Of a stretch of DNA of 64,000 nucleotides, positions 1-8,731 are shown one piece after another. The translations under genes were made by a program, and so were the position numbers. The DNA lies in contig NZ_MWQE01000001.1 in assembly GCF_002210285.1 (NCBI RefSeq), forward strand, positions 372,001 to 436,000. Direction: 5' to 3'. Each line of letters starts with the position of its first letter. Position 1 is the first letter of the stretch. The notes beneath the pieces are model-generated. The model searched no databases. It worked only from the letters and a program-made list of their open reading frames with translations, and was not told the origin of the DNA. This DNA comes from Fibrobacter sp. UWR2. GTDB taxonomy: Bacteria > Fibrobacterota > Fibrobacteria > Fibrobacterales > Fibrobacteraceae.

Positions 1-2
1 GT

Positions 3-401
3 ACGTACCTGATTCCTTACAAGTTAAGCGGAATGGGCGACATGGAATTCCTGTTCCCGTTCTCGTTCGGTATCTGTGTGGGGAGTGTCGTCCTCTTCAT
101 TATCCTTTCGCTGGCGCGCAGCAAGCGTTTTGAAATGCCTGCGGTTCCGACGATTTTCGCCTTTGCTGCCGGCATGCTCTGGATGCTCGGTACCCTCGCC
201 ATATTCTGGGCCATTGCCGATGACGGCATGTTCGGCTATGCGGTGGGCTATCCGTTGCTGCAACTCAATCTGGTCGTGAACCAGATGTGGGGCGTGTTCG
301 CCTTCGGGGAATACGCGACGTACAAGGAACGCGTCAAGCTTGCCGCTTCGACGGTCATTATCCTTGCGGGCGCAGCCCTGCTTACACTTTCAAAGATGTA
401 A
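3..401 (+). CDS. GRP/DMT-type sugar transporter, C-terminal part (5' truncated)
   Basis: The open frame runs in from the window edge, so only the last ~132 residues are seen. They hold about four hydrophobic segments and the pattern GYPLLQLNLVVNQMWG, then a short acidic loop and a last membrane helix. This resembles the second half of drug/metabolite-superfamily sugar porters (GRP, GlcU/RhaT-like), which carry sugars across the inner membrane. The substrate cannot be told. Internal ATGs at 33 and 42 are not likely starts because coding continues upstream. It converges on and overlaps the next gene by 20 bases at the 3' ends. Confidence 0.6.
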   Translation, partial: TYLIPYKLSGMGDMEFLFPFSFGICVGSVVLFIILSLARSKRFEMPAVPTIFAFAAGMLWMLGTLAIFWAIADDGMFGYAVGYPLLQLNLVVNQMWGVFAFGEYATYKERVKLAASTVIILAGAALLTLSKM

Positions 402-1293
402 TTTCCGCTTCGAATTTCTCGGCGGTCTTCGCGTCTTCGTTGTAGAGCGCGTTTATCTTCTTGCAGCTGAGTTCGAGTACCTTGCGGGCGAGTTCGTTAT
501 CGCCTTTTTCGCGCAGCATGCGTAACGACGCGTCGATGCGCTTTATATCCACTTGCTCGGGGTAGCTTTTCATGAAGGCATAGAGCTGCTTTACCTGCTG
601 GTCGTATTCGTCGTCGCTTTCGCAGGCGAGCAGGAAGGGGATTACCTTCACGTTCAGCAGGTTGTTGAGGTCGCCCGCGAACGTGTTGAGCGAAGCCCCT
701 TCGGGGAAGAGTTCCACCGTGTCGTTCATGATGTCGTCGTTGTCGAGGAATCCGCCGTTCTCGAATTGCGAGAGCATGTCGTTCAGAAGCTCCATCTCGT
801 GCTTTTTTGTCTGTTCGCGGTAGCGCGCCTGGTAGTAGATGGGGAGCGTCGTAAGGCAGAAATGCGCCTGGTTCGCGCCGATGAACTCGCCGACGTAGTA
901 GATGTCGGCATCTTCCTTGAGAATTTCCTCTTCTTGCGTGAAGTTCCCGATACGTGCAGGAATCGGGATGACTTCCATGTTCGAAAGTTCATGCAGGCGG
1001 TCGCGCATGGTTTCTACGTCGAGGTTCTCCGGGAGTTCCACTCCGTTCTCTTCCATGGTCTCGAGCAGTTCGTTCAGACGCTCGTCCATGACACGGTTCC
1101 TCTTCTGGCGAGAAGGCACGGTCGGGTTGAACTTGCGGAAATCGCCTTCGAGCGTCAGGAGTCCGTTCTTGATCATATCTCCGAACGGGGAGTCGCTTTC
1201 TTCGTTGTCGGGCGTAGGCAAAATTCTTGCGTAGGCAATCATCCTGCCGCAAAGTTTTTCGTCGTTTCCTTTTTTCTGTTCAATTCCGAGCAT
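382..1293 (-). CDS. Conserved hypothetical protein, soluble
   Basis: A 303-residue acidic protein with no signal peptide or membrane segment, so probably cytosolic. I do not recognise a family. It is mostly helical in appearance, with charged heptad-like stretches (ERLNELLETMEENG near residue 75) and a central block with aromatic residues (YYVGEFIGANQAHFCLTTLP). The start MLGIEQKKGN at 1293 was chosen because the longer frame would run into the divergent coding gene that begins at 1327. This leaves only 33 bases for both promoters, so the two genes may be co-regulated. Confidence 0.75.
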   Translation of the reverse strand: MLGIEQKKGNDEKLCGRMIAYARILPTPDNEESDSPFGDMIKNGLLTLEGDFRKFNPTVPSRQKRNRVMDERLNELLETMEENGVELPENLDVETMRDRLHELSNMEVIPIPARIGNFTQEEEILKEDADIYYVGEFIGANQAHFCLTTLPIYYQARYREQTKKHEMELLNDMLSQFENGGFLDNDDIMNDTVELFPEGASLNTFAGDLNNLLNVKVIPFLLACESDDEYDQQVKQLYAFMKSYPEQVDIKRIDASLRMLREKGDNELARKVLELSCKKINALYNEDAKTAEKFEAEITSLKV

Positions 1294-1326
1294 GCGTATA
1301 ATATAGCAATTTCTATCTTTGCACTT

Positions 1327-2118
1327 ATGGAACCCGCGACATGGCAAAAGATTCTCGACCTGTGCAACAGGCTCTCGCATGTGACCTACGAGAACCTCAC
1401 GAAAATCATACGCCTTGAATCTACGGGCAGCGCTACTGCGGCACGCAACCTCGACGATAGCGACCAGAACGATGTCGATACATGGATGGGTGGCGGCACG
1501 TGCTTCAGCATGACGTGGCACCTCTACCAGAGCCTGCGCGACATGGAACTTGAACCTCGGCTTGTGATGGGCCACAAGCGCAAGGAACGAAACATCCACT
1601 GCGCGCTGATATTGCCCGATCAGGATTCCCTCTCGTCCAAAGAGTTCCTCTTCGATCCTGGCTACCTCATCTTCGATCCACTGCCTATCCCGCTTCCGCA
1701 GCCATTCGGTTCCGGCGAAGCACTTTTCCCGCTCGTGCCGAACAGCGTGCGCCTCGTACGGCCCGACATGGATTCCATGGAACTCTGGACCGGCGGCGCC
1801 ATCCGCGGGGATGGTTCGCTTTCTTCACCCATGAAGTTGCGGTTCGAGTACCCGGTGGCAGGAGTAGGCGTAGAGGAATTCAAGCAGCACTGGAGTGAAA
1901 GTTTCTACCGCGAGATGATGACCTACCCGGTGCTGAACCGCCTCGACCGCGAGCGCGGCGTGCAGTACTATTACCAGAAGGGCAACCTTGTGACCCGTGA
2001 TGCGAACGGAAGCCGCATGGAACGTATTGCCGAACCCGAAAGGGTGTCGAAATTGAGCGAAATTTTCAAGCTTTCGCCCGAACTCGTGTCCAAGGCTCTC
2101 GGAATCCTCTCGAAATAG
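1327..2118 (+). CDS. Arylamine N-acetyltransferase / transglutaminase-like protein
   Basis: This 263-residue cytosolic protein carries a Cys-His-Asp pattern in the order and spacing of arylamine N-acetyltransferases: Cys in GGGTCFSMT (~residue 59), His in IHCALIL (~93) and Asp in LFDPGY (~112). NATs use the cysteine to move acetyl from acetyl-CoA onto aromatic amines; related folds act as transglutaminases or as amide synthases in secondary metabolism. The C-terminal half is unlike classical NATs, so the substrate is open. Start ATG 1327 fits the divergent gene at 1293. It stands alone; no biosynthetic cluster surrounds it. Confidence 0.6.
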   Translation: MEPATWQKILDLCNRLSHVTYENLTKIIRLESTGSATAARNLDDSDQNDVDTWMGGGTCFSMTWHLYQSLRDMELEPRLVMGHKRKERNIHCALILPDQDSLSSKEFLFDPGYLIFDPLPIPLPQPFGSGEALFPLVPNSVRLVRPDMDSMELWTGGAIRGDGSLSSPMKLRFEYPVAGVGVEEFKQHWSESFYREMMTYPVLNRLDRERGVQYYYQKGNLVTRDANGSRMERIAEPERVSKLSEIFKLSPELVSKALGILSK

Positions 2119-2163
2119 TATATATTTAGGTTCAGCAATATAAGATGTTCCCTAATTGCAAAT

Positions 2164-2190
2164 GTCATCCCCGCGAAGGCGGGGATCTCC
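2164..2190. repeat. REP-like palindrome
   Basis: A perfect 8-bp stem (ATCCCCGC, loop GAAG, GCGGGGAT) flanked by GTC and CTCC. A second element of the same design, with compensated C-to-T and G-to-A changes, sits inside the Nudix gene at 13733-13757. Here it lies in the leader of the lipoprotein gene that starts at 2220. Confidence 0.6.
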
Positions 2191-2219
2191 TAGCATAACA
2201 GGAACATAAGGAGTTTTCT

Positions 2220-2705
2220 ATGAAAAAGATTCTGGCCGCTTTCGCCATCCTCGTTTCCGCTGCACTCGTCGCTTGCGGCCCCTCCAAACTCGAAATCCAG
2301 GAGATGTCCTCCTCTTGCGATGTCTCCATCGAAGTGGGCAAGGTGCTCGACGATACCATCAGCCTCTACGTGGGCAACATGTTCTTCCTGAACGCGAAGC
2401 AGACCGTGAACGAGGATCTCTTCCCGCTTTCGGCCAGCGTCCGCGACCCGATGAACATCGAGGTCAAGGGCCGTACCGACGTGATTGCCTCTGCAGAAGA
2501 TTTTATCAACTACCTCCGCCGCCCAGCTCCGAATGCGGTGACCTTCGGTATCGTGGTGAACGAGGGCGCGAAGAACGAGATTGGGTTTGACGAGGCGAAG
2601 ACCGTGAACCGCCTGGTCGAAGTTCTCAAGACCCTCGAGGGCGGCTCTGTCATCCTGTTCCACGAGAAGGACGGCCAGCTGACCGACGCGAAAAAGTTGT
2701 TCTAA
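2220..2705 (+). CDS. Small lipoprotein, function unknown
   Basis: 161 residues. An N-terminal export signal ends in a lipobox (ALVACG, Cys ~19), so the protein should be lipid-anchored in the envelope. The mature part (~140 residues) is an alpha/beta domain with a repeated hydrophobic/charged strand pattern, for example SVILFHEKDGQLTDAKKLF at the end. The layout suggests an ExbD-like or secretin-like small fold, but I cannot assign a family. A good ribosome site (AAGGAG) precedes ATG 2220. A TATATTTAG promoter-like core lies at about 2119. Confidence 0.8.
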   Translation: MKKILAAFAILVSAALVACGPSKLEIQEMSSSCDVSIEVGKVLDDTISLYVGNMFFLNAKQTVNEDLFPLSASVRDPMNIEVKGRTDVIASAEDFINYLRRPAPNAVTFGIVVNEGAKNEIGFDEAKTVNRLVEVLKTLEGGSVILFHEKDGQLTDAKKLF

Positions 2706-2708
2706 GGT

Positions 2709-4094
2709 TTATTTCAGCTTTTTCAGTTCGTGCGCGAGCATGCACACCCCGATGATGGCCGCGCCGACATCGGAAATAGGCTGCGCGAGGAACACTCCCT
2801 TCAGTTCAAAGAAGCGCGGGAGCACGAGCAGGAAGGGAATCAGTAAGATAACTTGACGGCAGGCGTTCAGGAACATGGACCTGAGCGCCTTTCCTGTACC
2901 CTGGAAAAAACTCCCCGATACAAGCCCGAGTGGAATCATAAAGAAGCCTGCGCCGAAAATCCTCATGGCCCAGGAGGCGGTCTCCTGCAGTTTCAGGTCG
3001 TTCGGGGCGAACGGGGCCACGAGCGCCTCTGCCTGCCACATCATGATGGCCCATGCCACGAGCATCACGCCAAACGCATAGATGAACGTGAACTTGAGGG
3101 TCGCCTTCACGCGGGCATTGAGGCGCGCGCCGTAGTTGTACCCGATAATCGGCTGCGTGCCATGCACGAATCCGAGCAGCGGGAGCAATATGAAGGAGGC
3201 TATGCTGTTCACGATACCGAAGGCAGAAATTGCCATGTCGCCGCCCGAAAGCAGGCCCGTATCGTGCAGGCTGATGTTTCCGTAGGTGGTGAGGCTCCAG
3301 GCGAGAATCGCGTTCATCAGGCTGTTACAGACCTGCATTATTGAAGGCGGAATGCCGAGGATGATAATCTTCCTCACATAGGCAAAGCGCAACTTCATAT
3401 GGCGCCAGCGGATGCGTATGGGAGTCCCCTTCTTTACGAAGAACTGCGTGATGAGCGATGCCGAAACCAGCTGCGAGCAGATGGTCGCCCATGCGGCGCC
3501 CTCGATGCCCCAGTGGAACTTCATGATGAAGAGCCAGTCGAGAACGATGTTCGTGACGGCACCGATGACTTCGCGGAACATGGCCGTCTTGGGGTGGCCC
3601 ATGCTGCGGATAAAATGGTTCATGCCCGGGGCGACCGTCTGGAAGAATGCGCCGCAAAGCAGGATGCGCATGTAGCTGCTTGCAACGGGGAGCGTCTGGT
3701 CGCTGGCGCCGAACAGCTTGAGCAGGGGCTCCATGAAGATCTCGCCGAGCGTGAACGTGCCTGCTGCCATCAGTAACAGCAGCGAGAACGAGTTGTTCAG
3801 GATAATGCTTGCCTGAATGTACTTCTTTTGCCCGAGGCGGATGGCGAAAAGCGTGTTGCCGCCCACGCCAATCATCATCGACATGGCCATGATGAAGAGC
3901 GTGATGGGGAAGCAGAGCGTGATGCCCGCGATACCGAGGCTTCCGACTCCCTGGCCCACGAAGAATCGGTCTACAATATTGTAGAGCGCGTTCACCATCA
4001 TGCTGATGATGGAGGGGACCGAGAACTGCAAAACCAGTTTCGGAATGCTCGCGGTACCGAAGGAATTAAGCTTGCTGGAGTAGAAATCGCTCAT
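2709..4094 (-). CDS. MATE family multidrug/sodium antiporter
   Basis: 461 residues with about twelve membrane helices and the two-fold repeated layout of MATE exporters (NorM/DinF superfamily): N-terminal IPKLVLQFSVPSIISMMVNALYN, and the repeat start KIIILGIPPSIMQVCNSLMNAIL near residue 240. MATE proteins export cationic drugs or metabolites in exchange for Na+ or H+. The length is normal for the family. It follows the second MATE-like gene by 21 bases on the same strand, so the two probably form an operon. The ATG at 4094 is preceded by a purine-rich stretch. Confidence 0.9.
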   Translation of the reverse strand: MSDFYSSKLNSFGTASIPKLVLQFSVPSIISMMVNALYNIVDRFFVGQGVGSLGIAGITLCFPITLFIMAMSMMIGVGGNTLFAIRLGQKKYIQASIILNNSFSLLLLMAAGTFTLGEIFMEPLLKLFGASDQTLPVASSYMRILLCGAFFQTVAPGMNHFIRSMGHPKTAMFREVIGAVTNIVLDWLFIMKFHWGIEGAAWATICSQLVSASLITQFFVKKGTPIRIRWRHMKLRFAYVRKIIILGIPPSIMQVCNSLMNAILAWSLTTYGNISLHDTGLLSGGDMAISAFGIVNSIASFILLPLLGFVHGTQPIIGYNYGARLNARVKATLKFTFIYAFGVMLVAWAIMMWQAEALVAPFAPNDLKLQETASWAMRIFGAGFFMIPLGLVSGSFFQGTGKALRSMFLNACRQVILLIPFLLVLPRFFELKGVFLAQPISDVGAAIIGVCMLAHELKKLK

Positions 4095-4115
4095 TTCGGC
4101 GCCAAATATACTTAT

Positions 4116-5831
4116 TTAGCGTTCGAACTTGAAGGTGTAGCGGTTGTAGTTGGCGGTAGGCAGGTACTTTTTCTCCTGTTGGGCCGCCATGAACATGTTT
4201 ATCAGGTACATTCGCAGGTCGTTGATCGACTGCTCGAGATCGGTCATGTCGATTCTCTTGCCGTCATCCTTGCAGATGAGCAGGACATGGTCGTTCCGGA
4301 AAACCAGCGCGAATTCGATATAGACGGTTTTCCCATTGTTGTGCTGGTAGATTTCCATCCCGAGTTCCTCTATCATGAGCATTACCCTCATGCGGGTGTT
4401 CGCATTCACGTTCCGGCGTTCCATGATACGCCCCATGCGGTCCCGGAACATCAGGAGGCTTTCGGGCGAGAGCTTGGTGTCGGTGATGAACCAGTTCGCC
4501 ATGTCCTTCGGGTCTTCTATCATGAGTGGGAATTTTTCCCTCCCGTAGGCGGCAATCTGCAAGAGGCAACCGAGTGCAAAAGCGATAAACGGCGAAATGG
4601 AGAAGCCGACCCAGAACGCCTTCGGCCCCAAAAGGGAACCGAGAGTCACGATGCTTATGAGCGGCGAGACGAACATGACAAGCGTGATGAAGGTTAACGA
4701 GATGAAGGGATTCTCGTGTACGTGGTAGTTCGCGTAGATTTTGGAAAAGGCGAGGGGCAGGAACCCGATGGCGCAAGCCCTTACTGCAAATATGGCGGTG
4801 TCCTTTAGGCCTTCGGAATGGATATGGAATATCGATATGACAAACGGTGCGGCAATAAACAGCAGCAGCGACGCGAGCAGCGCTTCTTTCATGGTAGTAC
4901 GGTTCACGAACTGCATGGAACGCATGATTCCCTTGCAGTTTTTCTCGCCGCGGTAGGTGTTCACCAGGGGTTCTGCCGCCATCCAGATTCCGTTGAAGAA
5001 TACGCTGAGTTCCACGATTTCGTAGACCATCGAGAGTACGGGAAGCTTGCCGAACCCGAACGAGCAGATGAAATAGTAGTTCAGTATCGAGGAAAATAGG
5101 GCGAACATCAGGAACTCGCTGGCCTCGGCGAGACTGAAGCGGACTACCGCTGCCATGTCGCGCCATTTAATGTACCATACGAACTTGAGTGTGTTGCTTT
5201 TCTTGATAAAGTGCGTGCAGAGAATCGCTATGCTCAGGAGTACCGATACGAGCGTGCCGAGCGCGACGCCCTTGATGCCCATGGATTGACAGAATACGAT
5301 GGAAAAGATGGCGTTGCCGACCAGGAGGGCCGCGTAGGAGAGGTTGCAAGTGCGGGTGTCACCGTCGATATAGACCATCTCCTGCAAAACATTGTTTACC
5401 GGGATGAGGAACGAGAACCAGATGAACCAGGTGTAGAATCCGTCGATGTAGCCGATGAGGTCGGCATCTAGGGCTAGACCCCGCAGCAGTAGGCTCCGAA
5501 TGATGGTGAATAGCCCCGCTAGGATGATCCCGCTGGCGAAGGAGAGAATGATGCCCTGCCCGAAAAACTGGTTGGCGCGGTCCTTCTGCATCTTGCCAAT
5601 CTCGAACGAGTAGCAAACCAGGGTCCCGACCATGACGACGGCGCTCACGAATAGCACGATCGAAAAAAGCGGCGTGAAGAATGTGATGGCGGCAAGGGCT
5701 TTTTCGCCCAGGAACTGTGCCGCGACAATCTTGTCGACGAGGATATTCAGGGTTTCGGCACAGACCGAAATAGATGCTGTAAAAAGCATCGACCTGAAGC
5801 GCCTTCCGCAGAATGTCGATTTGATCCGCAT
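4116..5831 (-). CDS. MATE-like transporter fused to a C-terminal GHKL/HATPase domain
   Basis: 571 residues. Residues ~1-430 form a MATE-like membrane domain (about twelve helices). Residues ~450-571 are soluble and resemble the anti-sigma/serine kinase type of HATPase: an N-box-like stretch MIEELGMEIYQHN, then LICKDDGKRIDMTD as the DxG ATP-binding box, and a C-terminal strand NRYTFKFER. These ATPases bind ATP and often phosphorylate or sequester signalling partners. A transporter carrying its own ATPase/kinase module is unusual and may sense or gate export. I see no matching anti-sigma antagonist or PP2C gene beside it. It leads the operon with the plain MATE gene. Confidence 0.75.
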   Translation of the reverse strand: MRIKSTFCGRRFRSMLFTASISVCAETLNILVDKIVAAQFLGEKALAAITFFTPLFSIVLFVSAVVMVGTLVCYSFEIGKMQKDRANQFFGQGIILSFASGIILAGLFTIIRSLLLRGLALDADLIGYIDGFYTWFIWFSFLIPVNNVLQEMVYIDGDTRTCNLSYAALLVGNAIFSIVFCQSMGIKGVALGTLVSVLLSIAILCTHFIKKSNTLKFVWYIKWRDMAAVVRFSLAEASEFLMFALFSSILNYYFICSFGFGKLPVLSMVYEIVELSVFFNGIWMAAEPLVNTYRGEKNCKGIMRSMQFVNRTTMKEALLASLLLFIAAPFVISIFHIHSEGLKDTAIFAVRACAIGFLPLAFSKIYANYHVHENPFISLTFITLVMFVSPLISIVTLGSLLGPKAFWVGFSISPFIAFALGCLLQIAAYGREKFPLMIEDPKDMANWFITDTKLSPESLLMFRDRMGRIMERRNVNANTRMRVMLMIEELGMEIYQHNNGKTVYIEFALVFRNDHVLLICKDDGKRIDMTDLEQSINDLRMYLINMFMAAQQEKKYLPTANYNRYTFKFER

Positions 5832-5843
5832 TGACCTTAATTT

Positions 5844-5873
5844 AAAAATCCCGGCGGCACAAGGCCACCGGGA
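5844..5873 (-). terminator. Intrinsic terminator of the GH5 gene
   Basis: On the minus strand a 9-bp GC-rich stem (CCCGGTGGC / GCCGCCGGG, one G-U pair) is followed by TTTTT. It lies between the GH5 stop and the MATE-fusion start, so the two are separate units. Confidence 0.75.
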
Positions 5874-5916
5874 CTTCTCTCTCTTTGGTGTAAATGGGAT
5901 GATTGTGACTTATGTC

Positions 5917-7293
5917 CTAGCGGATGTCAAAACGTACCTGGCGGATGTTGGCTCCCTGGCGGACCCTGGCAAGGTAACTGCCTGCGGGGAGTGCGCCGAT
6001 GTCGACCAGGTGGCTGCCGGACGAAAGAGATTCCTCTTTCTGGAGGCGAGTGTTGCCGAGCAGGTCGAACACTTCGATCTTGGTGGCGCCGCTAGCGCTG
6101 GATTCAAGAGCGAGCTTGCCATTTGCGAAGGAGACGCTGAATTGGTCGTTGCTCTTGAAGAACGGAATGGCGATGACGGAAGAAGAGGAACTTTCGGGAG
6201 TCACGTCGTGACAGGCCTTGTAGGTCGTGGGATTGGTGGAAAGGTAGCCCTTCACCAGGTTGCCCGATGTAGTGTACTGCAGCGAGGTCTTGCTGGAGCC
6301 GTTCTGGAAGGCGGCCGTTCCTTCGGAAATGTAGGAGGCGGACCAGTTCGCCCAGGAGAGCTTGTGCTTGTTCATGTAGTCCTGCCAGCTCTGGTTGCGG
6401 CTCTGGTCGGGATTCCCGTTACCATCTGAGTTGGCGGTGCCCCATTCCGAGACGAATACGGAGAGGCCCGCGTTCATTGCCTTTTCGCCCTTGGTTCCTT
6501 CGCAATCACCTCCCCATGTCGGGTCGCTCCAATCGTAACTGCCGCTCCAACAGTGGCTGTTGGCGTAGTAGTGCAGGGTGTAGGCCGTGTTCTTCTTGGG
6601 GTCGTTGACTTCGTTGCCGATAGGTGCATGCGGGTTCTGGTCCCATCTAGGTGTTCCGACGAGAATCAAGTTGTCGGAGTGTTCGCGGATGGCCGAAACC
6701 ACTTGGTCTGCATAGGTCTTGATGGTGTTCCAGGAAACGTCCGTGGGTTCGTTGAAGAGTTCGAAAATCACGTTGTCGTACTTGCCGTATTCCTGTGCCA
6801 TCTTCGAAAAGAAATCCTTTGCGGAATTGGTCTGTTCGTTGGCGTTGTGCGAATGCCAGTCGATAATCACGTAGATGTCGTTCTTGATGGCCGCTTCCAC
6901 GACGGTCTTCATCAAGTTCATTTGCGTGGTCGGGTCGCTGCCGTAGCCCTTGTAGCCGTTGCTCCAGTCTTCGTTGCCGGTTGCCATGGCTGCGCGCACA
7001 ATCTGGATGTTCATGTCGCGAACCATGGTGGAAACGCCTTCTTCGCTCCAGTATTCGACGGCCTGGGGCATAAGGCTCCAGTAGAGGCTCATGCCGCGCA
7101 CCTGCACTTCGGCGCCGTCCTTCACGCCTTCGCAGCTACCGTAGATTTGGCCCTTGCCCTGCGAGTTCTTGCCGGTCATCAGCTGGCCGTACTGGCTCAC
7201 GGGCCCCACGCGGGTGGGGGTGATGGTTTGGGCAAAAGTCGTTGCCGTGAGGGCAGAAACTAGCGCCAGGGATGTGAAAAGCAGATGCTTCAT
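5917..7293 (-). CDS. Secreted GH5 endoglucanase (cellulase)
   Basis: 458 residues. A signal peptide (~1-21, ending TTFAQ) is followed by a family 5 glycoside hydrolase domain to ~residue 345. The proton donor is Glu182 in ELFNEP and the nucleophile Glu283 in VSEWG; HSHN near 149 and HYYANSHCW near 241 also fit subfamily GH5_2. It should cleave internal beta-1,4 bonds of cellulose. A short Ser linker leads to a C-terminal ~75-residue beta domain (KIEVFDLLGNTRLQ, ending QVRFDIR) like Fibrobacter BTD or type IX sorting domains. Start 7293 is chosen over an ATG five codons upstream, because that ATG overlaps the GGAGG ribosome site. Confidence 0.93.
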   Translation of the reverse strand: MKHLLFTSLALVSALTATTFAQTITPTRVGPVSQYGQLMTGKNSQGKGQIYGSCEGVKDGAEVQVRGMSLYWSLMPQAVEYWSEEGVSTMVRDMNIQIVRAAMATGNEDWSNGYKGYGSDPTTQMNLMKTVVEAAIKNDIYVIIDWHSHNANEQTNSAKDFFSKMAQEYGKYDNVIFELFNEPTDVSWNTIKTYADQVVSAIREHSDNLILVGTPRWDQNPHAPIGNEVNDPKKNTAYTLHYYANSHCWSGSYDWSDPTWGGDCEGTKGEKAMNAGLSVFVSEWGTANSDGNGNPDQSRNQSWQDYMNKHKLSWANWSASYISEGTAAFQNGSSKTSLQYTTSGNLVKGYLSTNPTTYKACHDVTPESSSSSVIAIPFFKSNDQFSVSFANGKLALESSASGATKIEVFDLLGNTRLQKEESLSSGSHLVDIGALPAGSYLARVRQGANIRQVRFDIR

Positions 7294-7570
7294 GGTACAA
7301 ACCTCCATACATTCGCTCTTAATATATTCGCTTGCGAAAAAAGAAGGTGTTTTTTTTCAGGATTAGGTGTTTACAGGGGGAAACGAGTGATTTTTCGCAT
7401 ATTTGGAAAGGTTGTTTTGGGTGGAAAATTCCCAAAAAATGTGATTTTTTGTGATTTGTGTACGGAAAATCGGCAAAGAGGTAAAATGAATTTAGGCTTA
7501 CTTCGGCCGTGAGGAAATAAACGTATATTTATGTTATAGAAAGTTCCTGGGGATCCAAAAAGGAGAAAAA
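7294..7570. other. Divergent intergenic region, GH5 / rSAM-lipoprotein locus
   Basis: 277 AT-rich bases with no credible gene. It holds a small palindrome TTCGCTTGCGAA (7327-7338) next to a TATATT stretch on the GH5 side, and a GTATATTTATG promoter-like core at ~7522 followed by AAAAAGGAG before the first lipoprotein gene. The island element seen at 25.6-43.3 kb is absent here. Confidence 0.5.
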
Positions 7571-8056
7571 ATGTTCTACAGACACTGGAAAAAGATTGCA
7601 CTTGCGCTGACCGGATTATTGTGGGCCAGCTGTGGGGACGATGGATCGAAAGACGATACAGCTGTGTTTGCTCCCGAGTATGGCGTTCAGGTAATGCCAT
7701 CCGACTCTATAGGGGGTGCAGTTTGCCTTTATGGGGTAGAGGCTCCAGTCATTATCGAACAGGGAGTCCTTTGCTACAACGATACCGCAACGAACGATTC
7801 GGGCAAAGTGTTCAAGATTATCGACTGCACCGATGGCAACAAGTACCTTCGAGATCCGTCTGATGCCGGTTACGAGGGTGTTGAGCTTCCCGAAGGAGTC
7901 CAGATATTCGCCCCGGAGGCCGGCAGCGGAAAAGCCATAAACTGCACAAGCGACCAAGATATCTGCATCGAACGGAATCCGGAAAAACCGATTGAACAGG
8001 ATTCTCTTGCTGGCTGCCACCCCATCATCGAGTGCCCGGAAAAGACAGAACAGTAA
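7571..8056 (+). CDS. Cys-rich lipoprotein 1 of an rSAM/lipoprotein locus
   Basis: 161 residues. The signal peptide MFYRHWKKIALALTGLLWAS ends at lipobox Cys21. The mature part has six more cysteines and two Tyr-Gly motifs (APEYGVQ, and VCLYGVEAP). A block FKIIDCTDGNKYL resembles a block in lipoprotein 3. The export signal is almost the same as in the next two genes, while the mature parts differ, which suggests three substrates of one maturation pathway. The likely modifying enzyme is the radical SAM protein at 9153. No enzymatic motif is visible, so its final role (adhesin, signalling, redox) is unknown. Confidence 0.75.
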   Translation: MFYRHWKKIALALTGLLWASCGDDGSKDDTAVFAPEYGVQVMPSDSIGGAVCLYGVEAPVIIEQGVLCYNDTATNDSGKVFKIIDCTDGNKYLRDPSDAGYEGVELPEGVQIFAPEAGSGKAINCTSDQDICIERNPEKPIEQDSLAGCHPIIECPEKTEQ

Positions 8057-8093
8057 CTAACCATTAGTTACTAGATTAAATTTAGGAGAAAAT

Positions 8094-8729
8094 ATGTTCT
8101 ACAATCATTGGAAAAAAATTGCGCTTTCGCTGACCGCCCTGTTCTGGGCTGGTTGCGAAGACTCGGCCTCATCGGCCGTATGCCTTTATGGTCCCGACCC
8201 CAATTATAGCAGCGCCACCGAAAACCCGGTTTCCAGTTCCAGCGAGGCTTCACAGCCCGAAAGTTCCAGCAGTTTCGACCTAGAAAGAATGGCGCTCGAT
8301 TACGGCATAGATATAGACTTCACATGCTCCCCCATGGATTCTAGTGTTGCGTATTTCGCTCAGGATTACAGCGCAGATACCAAGAAGATGTGGAAAGAGG
8401 AAGAGGCCAAGCACGATGCCGTAGACAAGATAGACTCCATCACGCCGACCTTGGCAGAAACGCCCTTGTGCCTCGAACATTTGCGCATGGAACTAGACAG
8501 GTTCGTGGCCCTTTACGGCGCCCCGACCATCATCAATAACGCGGTAGACTCTTGCAGCGACGGCACCATCAGGCCCAGCGAGGAATATGCCAAGTTCCTC
8601 AAGATGCAGGAAGAGTGGGAAGCGAACAAGCCTGCCCTGGAAGAAGAACTCCAGAAGGTCTACGAAGACAAGATGAAGGAAATCGAAGAACGGATTAACA
8701 AGTGTCTTTCCGGCGAGGCTGATAAGTAA
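8094..8729 (+). CDS. Cys-rich lipoprotein 2 of an rSAM/lipoprotein locus
   Basis: 211 residues. Signal MFYNHWKKIALSLTALFWAG ends at lipobox Cys21. Next comes VCLYGPDP, the same Tyr-Gly motif as in lipoprotein 1, a Ser-rich linker (VSSSSEASQPESSSS), a second Tyr-Gly motif (LDYGIDIDF), scattered cysteines, and a highly charged C-terminal helix (~residues 155-205, EEWEANKPALEEELQKVYE) that could form a coiled coil. It lies 37 bases after lipoprotein 1 with its own GGAG site, and the next gene follows after two bases. It is probably co-transcribed with its neighbours. Confidence 0.75.
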   Translation: MFYNHWKKIALSLTALFWAGCEDSASSAVCLYGPDPNYSSATENPVSSSSEASQPESSSSFDLERMALDYGIDIDFTCSPMDSSVAYFAQDYSADTKKMWKEEEAKHDAVDKIDSITPTLAETPLCLEHLRMELDRFVALYGAPTIINNAVDSCSDGTIRPSEEYAKFLKMQEEWEANKPALEEELQKVYEDKMKEIEERINKCLSGEADK

Positions 8730-8731
8730 TC

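Noticed and set aside
553-1326. Long plus-strand extension upstream of the NAT-like gene
   Set aside because: It is the reverse complement of the coding gene 382-1293 and has no signal of its own; the NAT-like domain begins at 1327.
7285-7512. 75-codon plus-strand frame between GH5 and lipoprotein 1
   Set aside because: It overlaps the GH5 start and its promoter, and its composition is that of AT-rich intergenic DNA.
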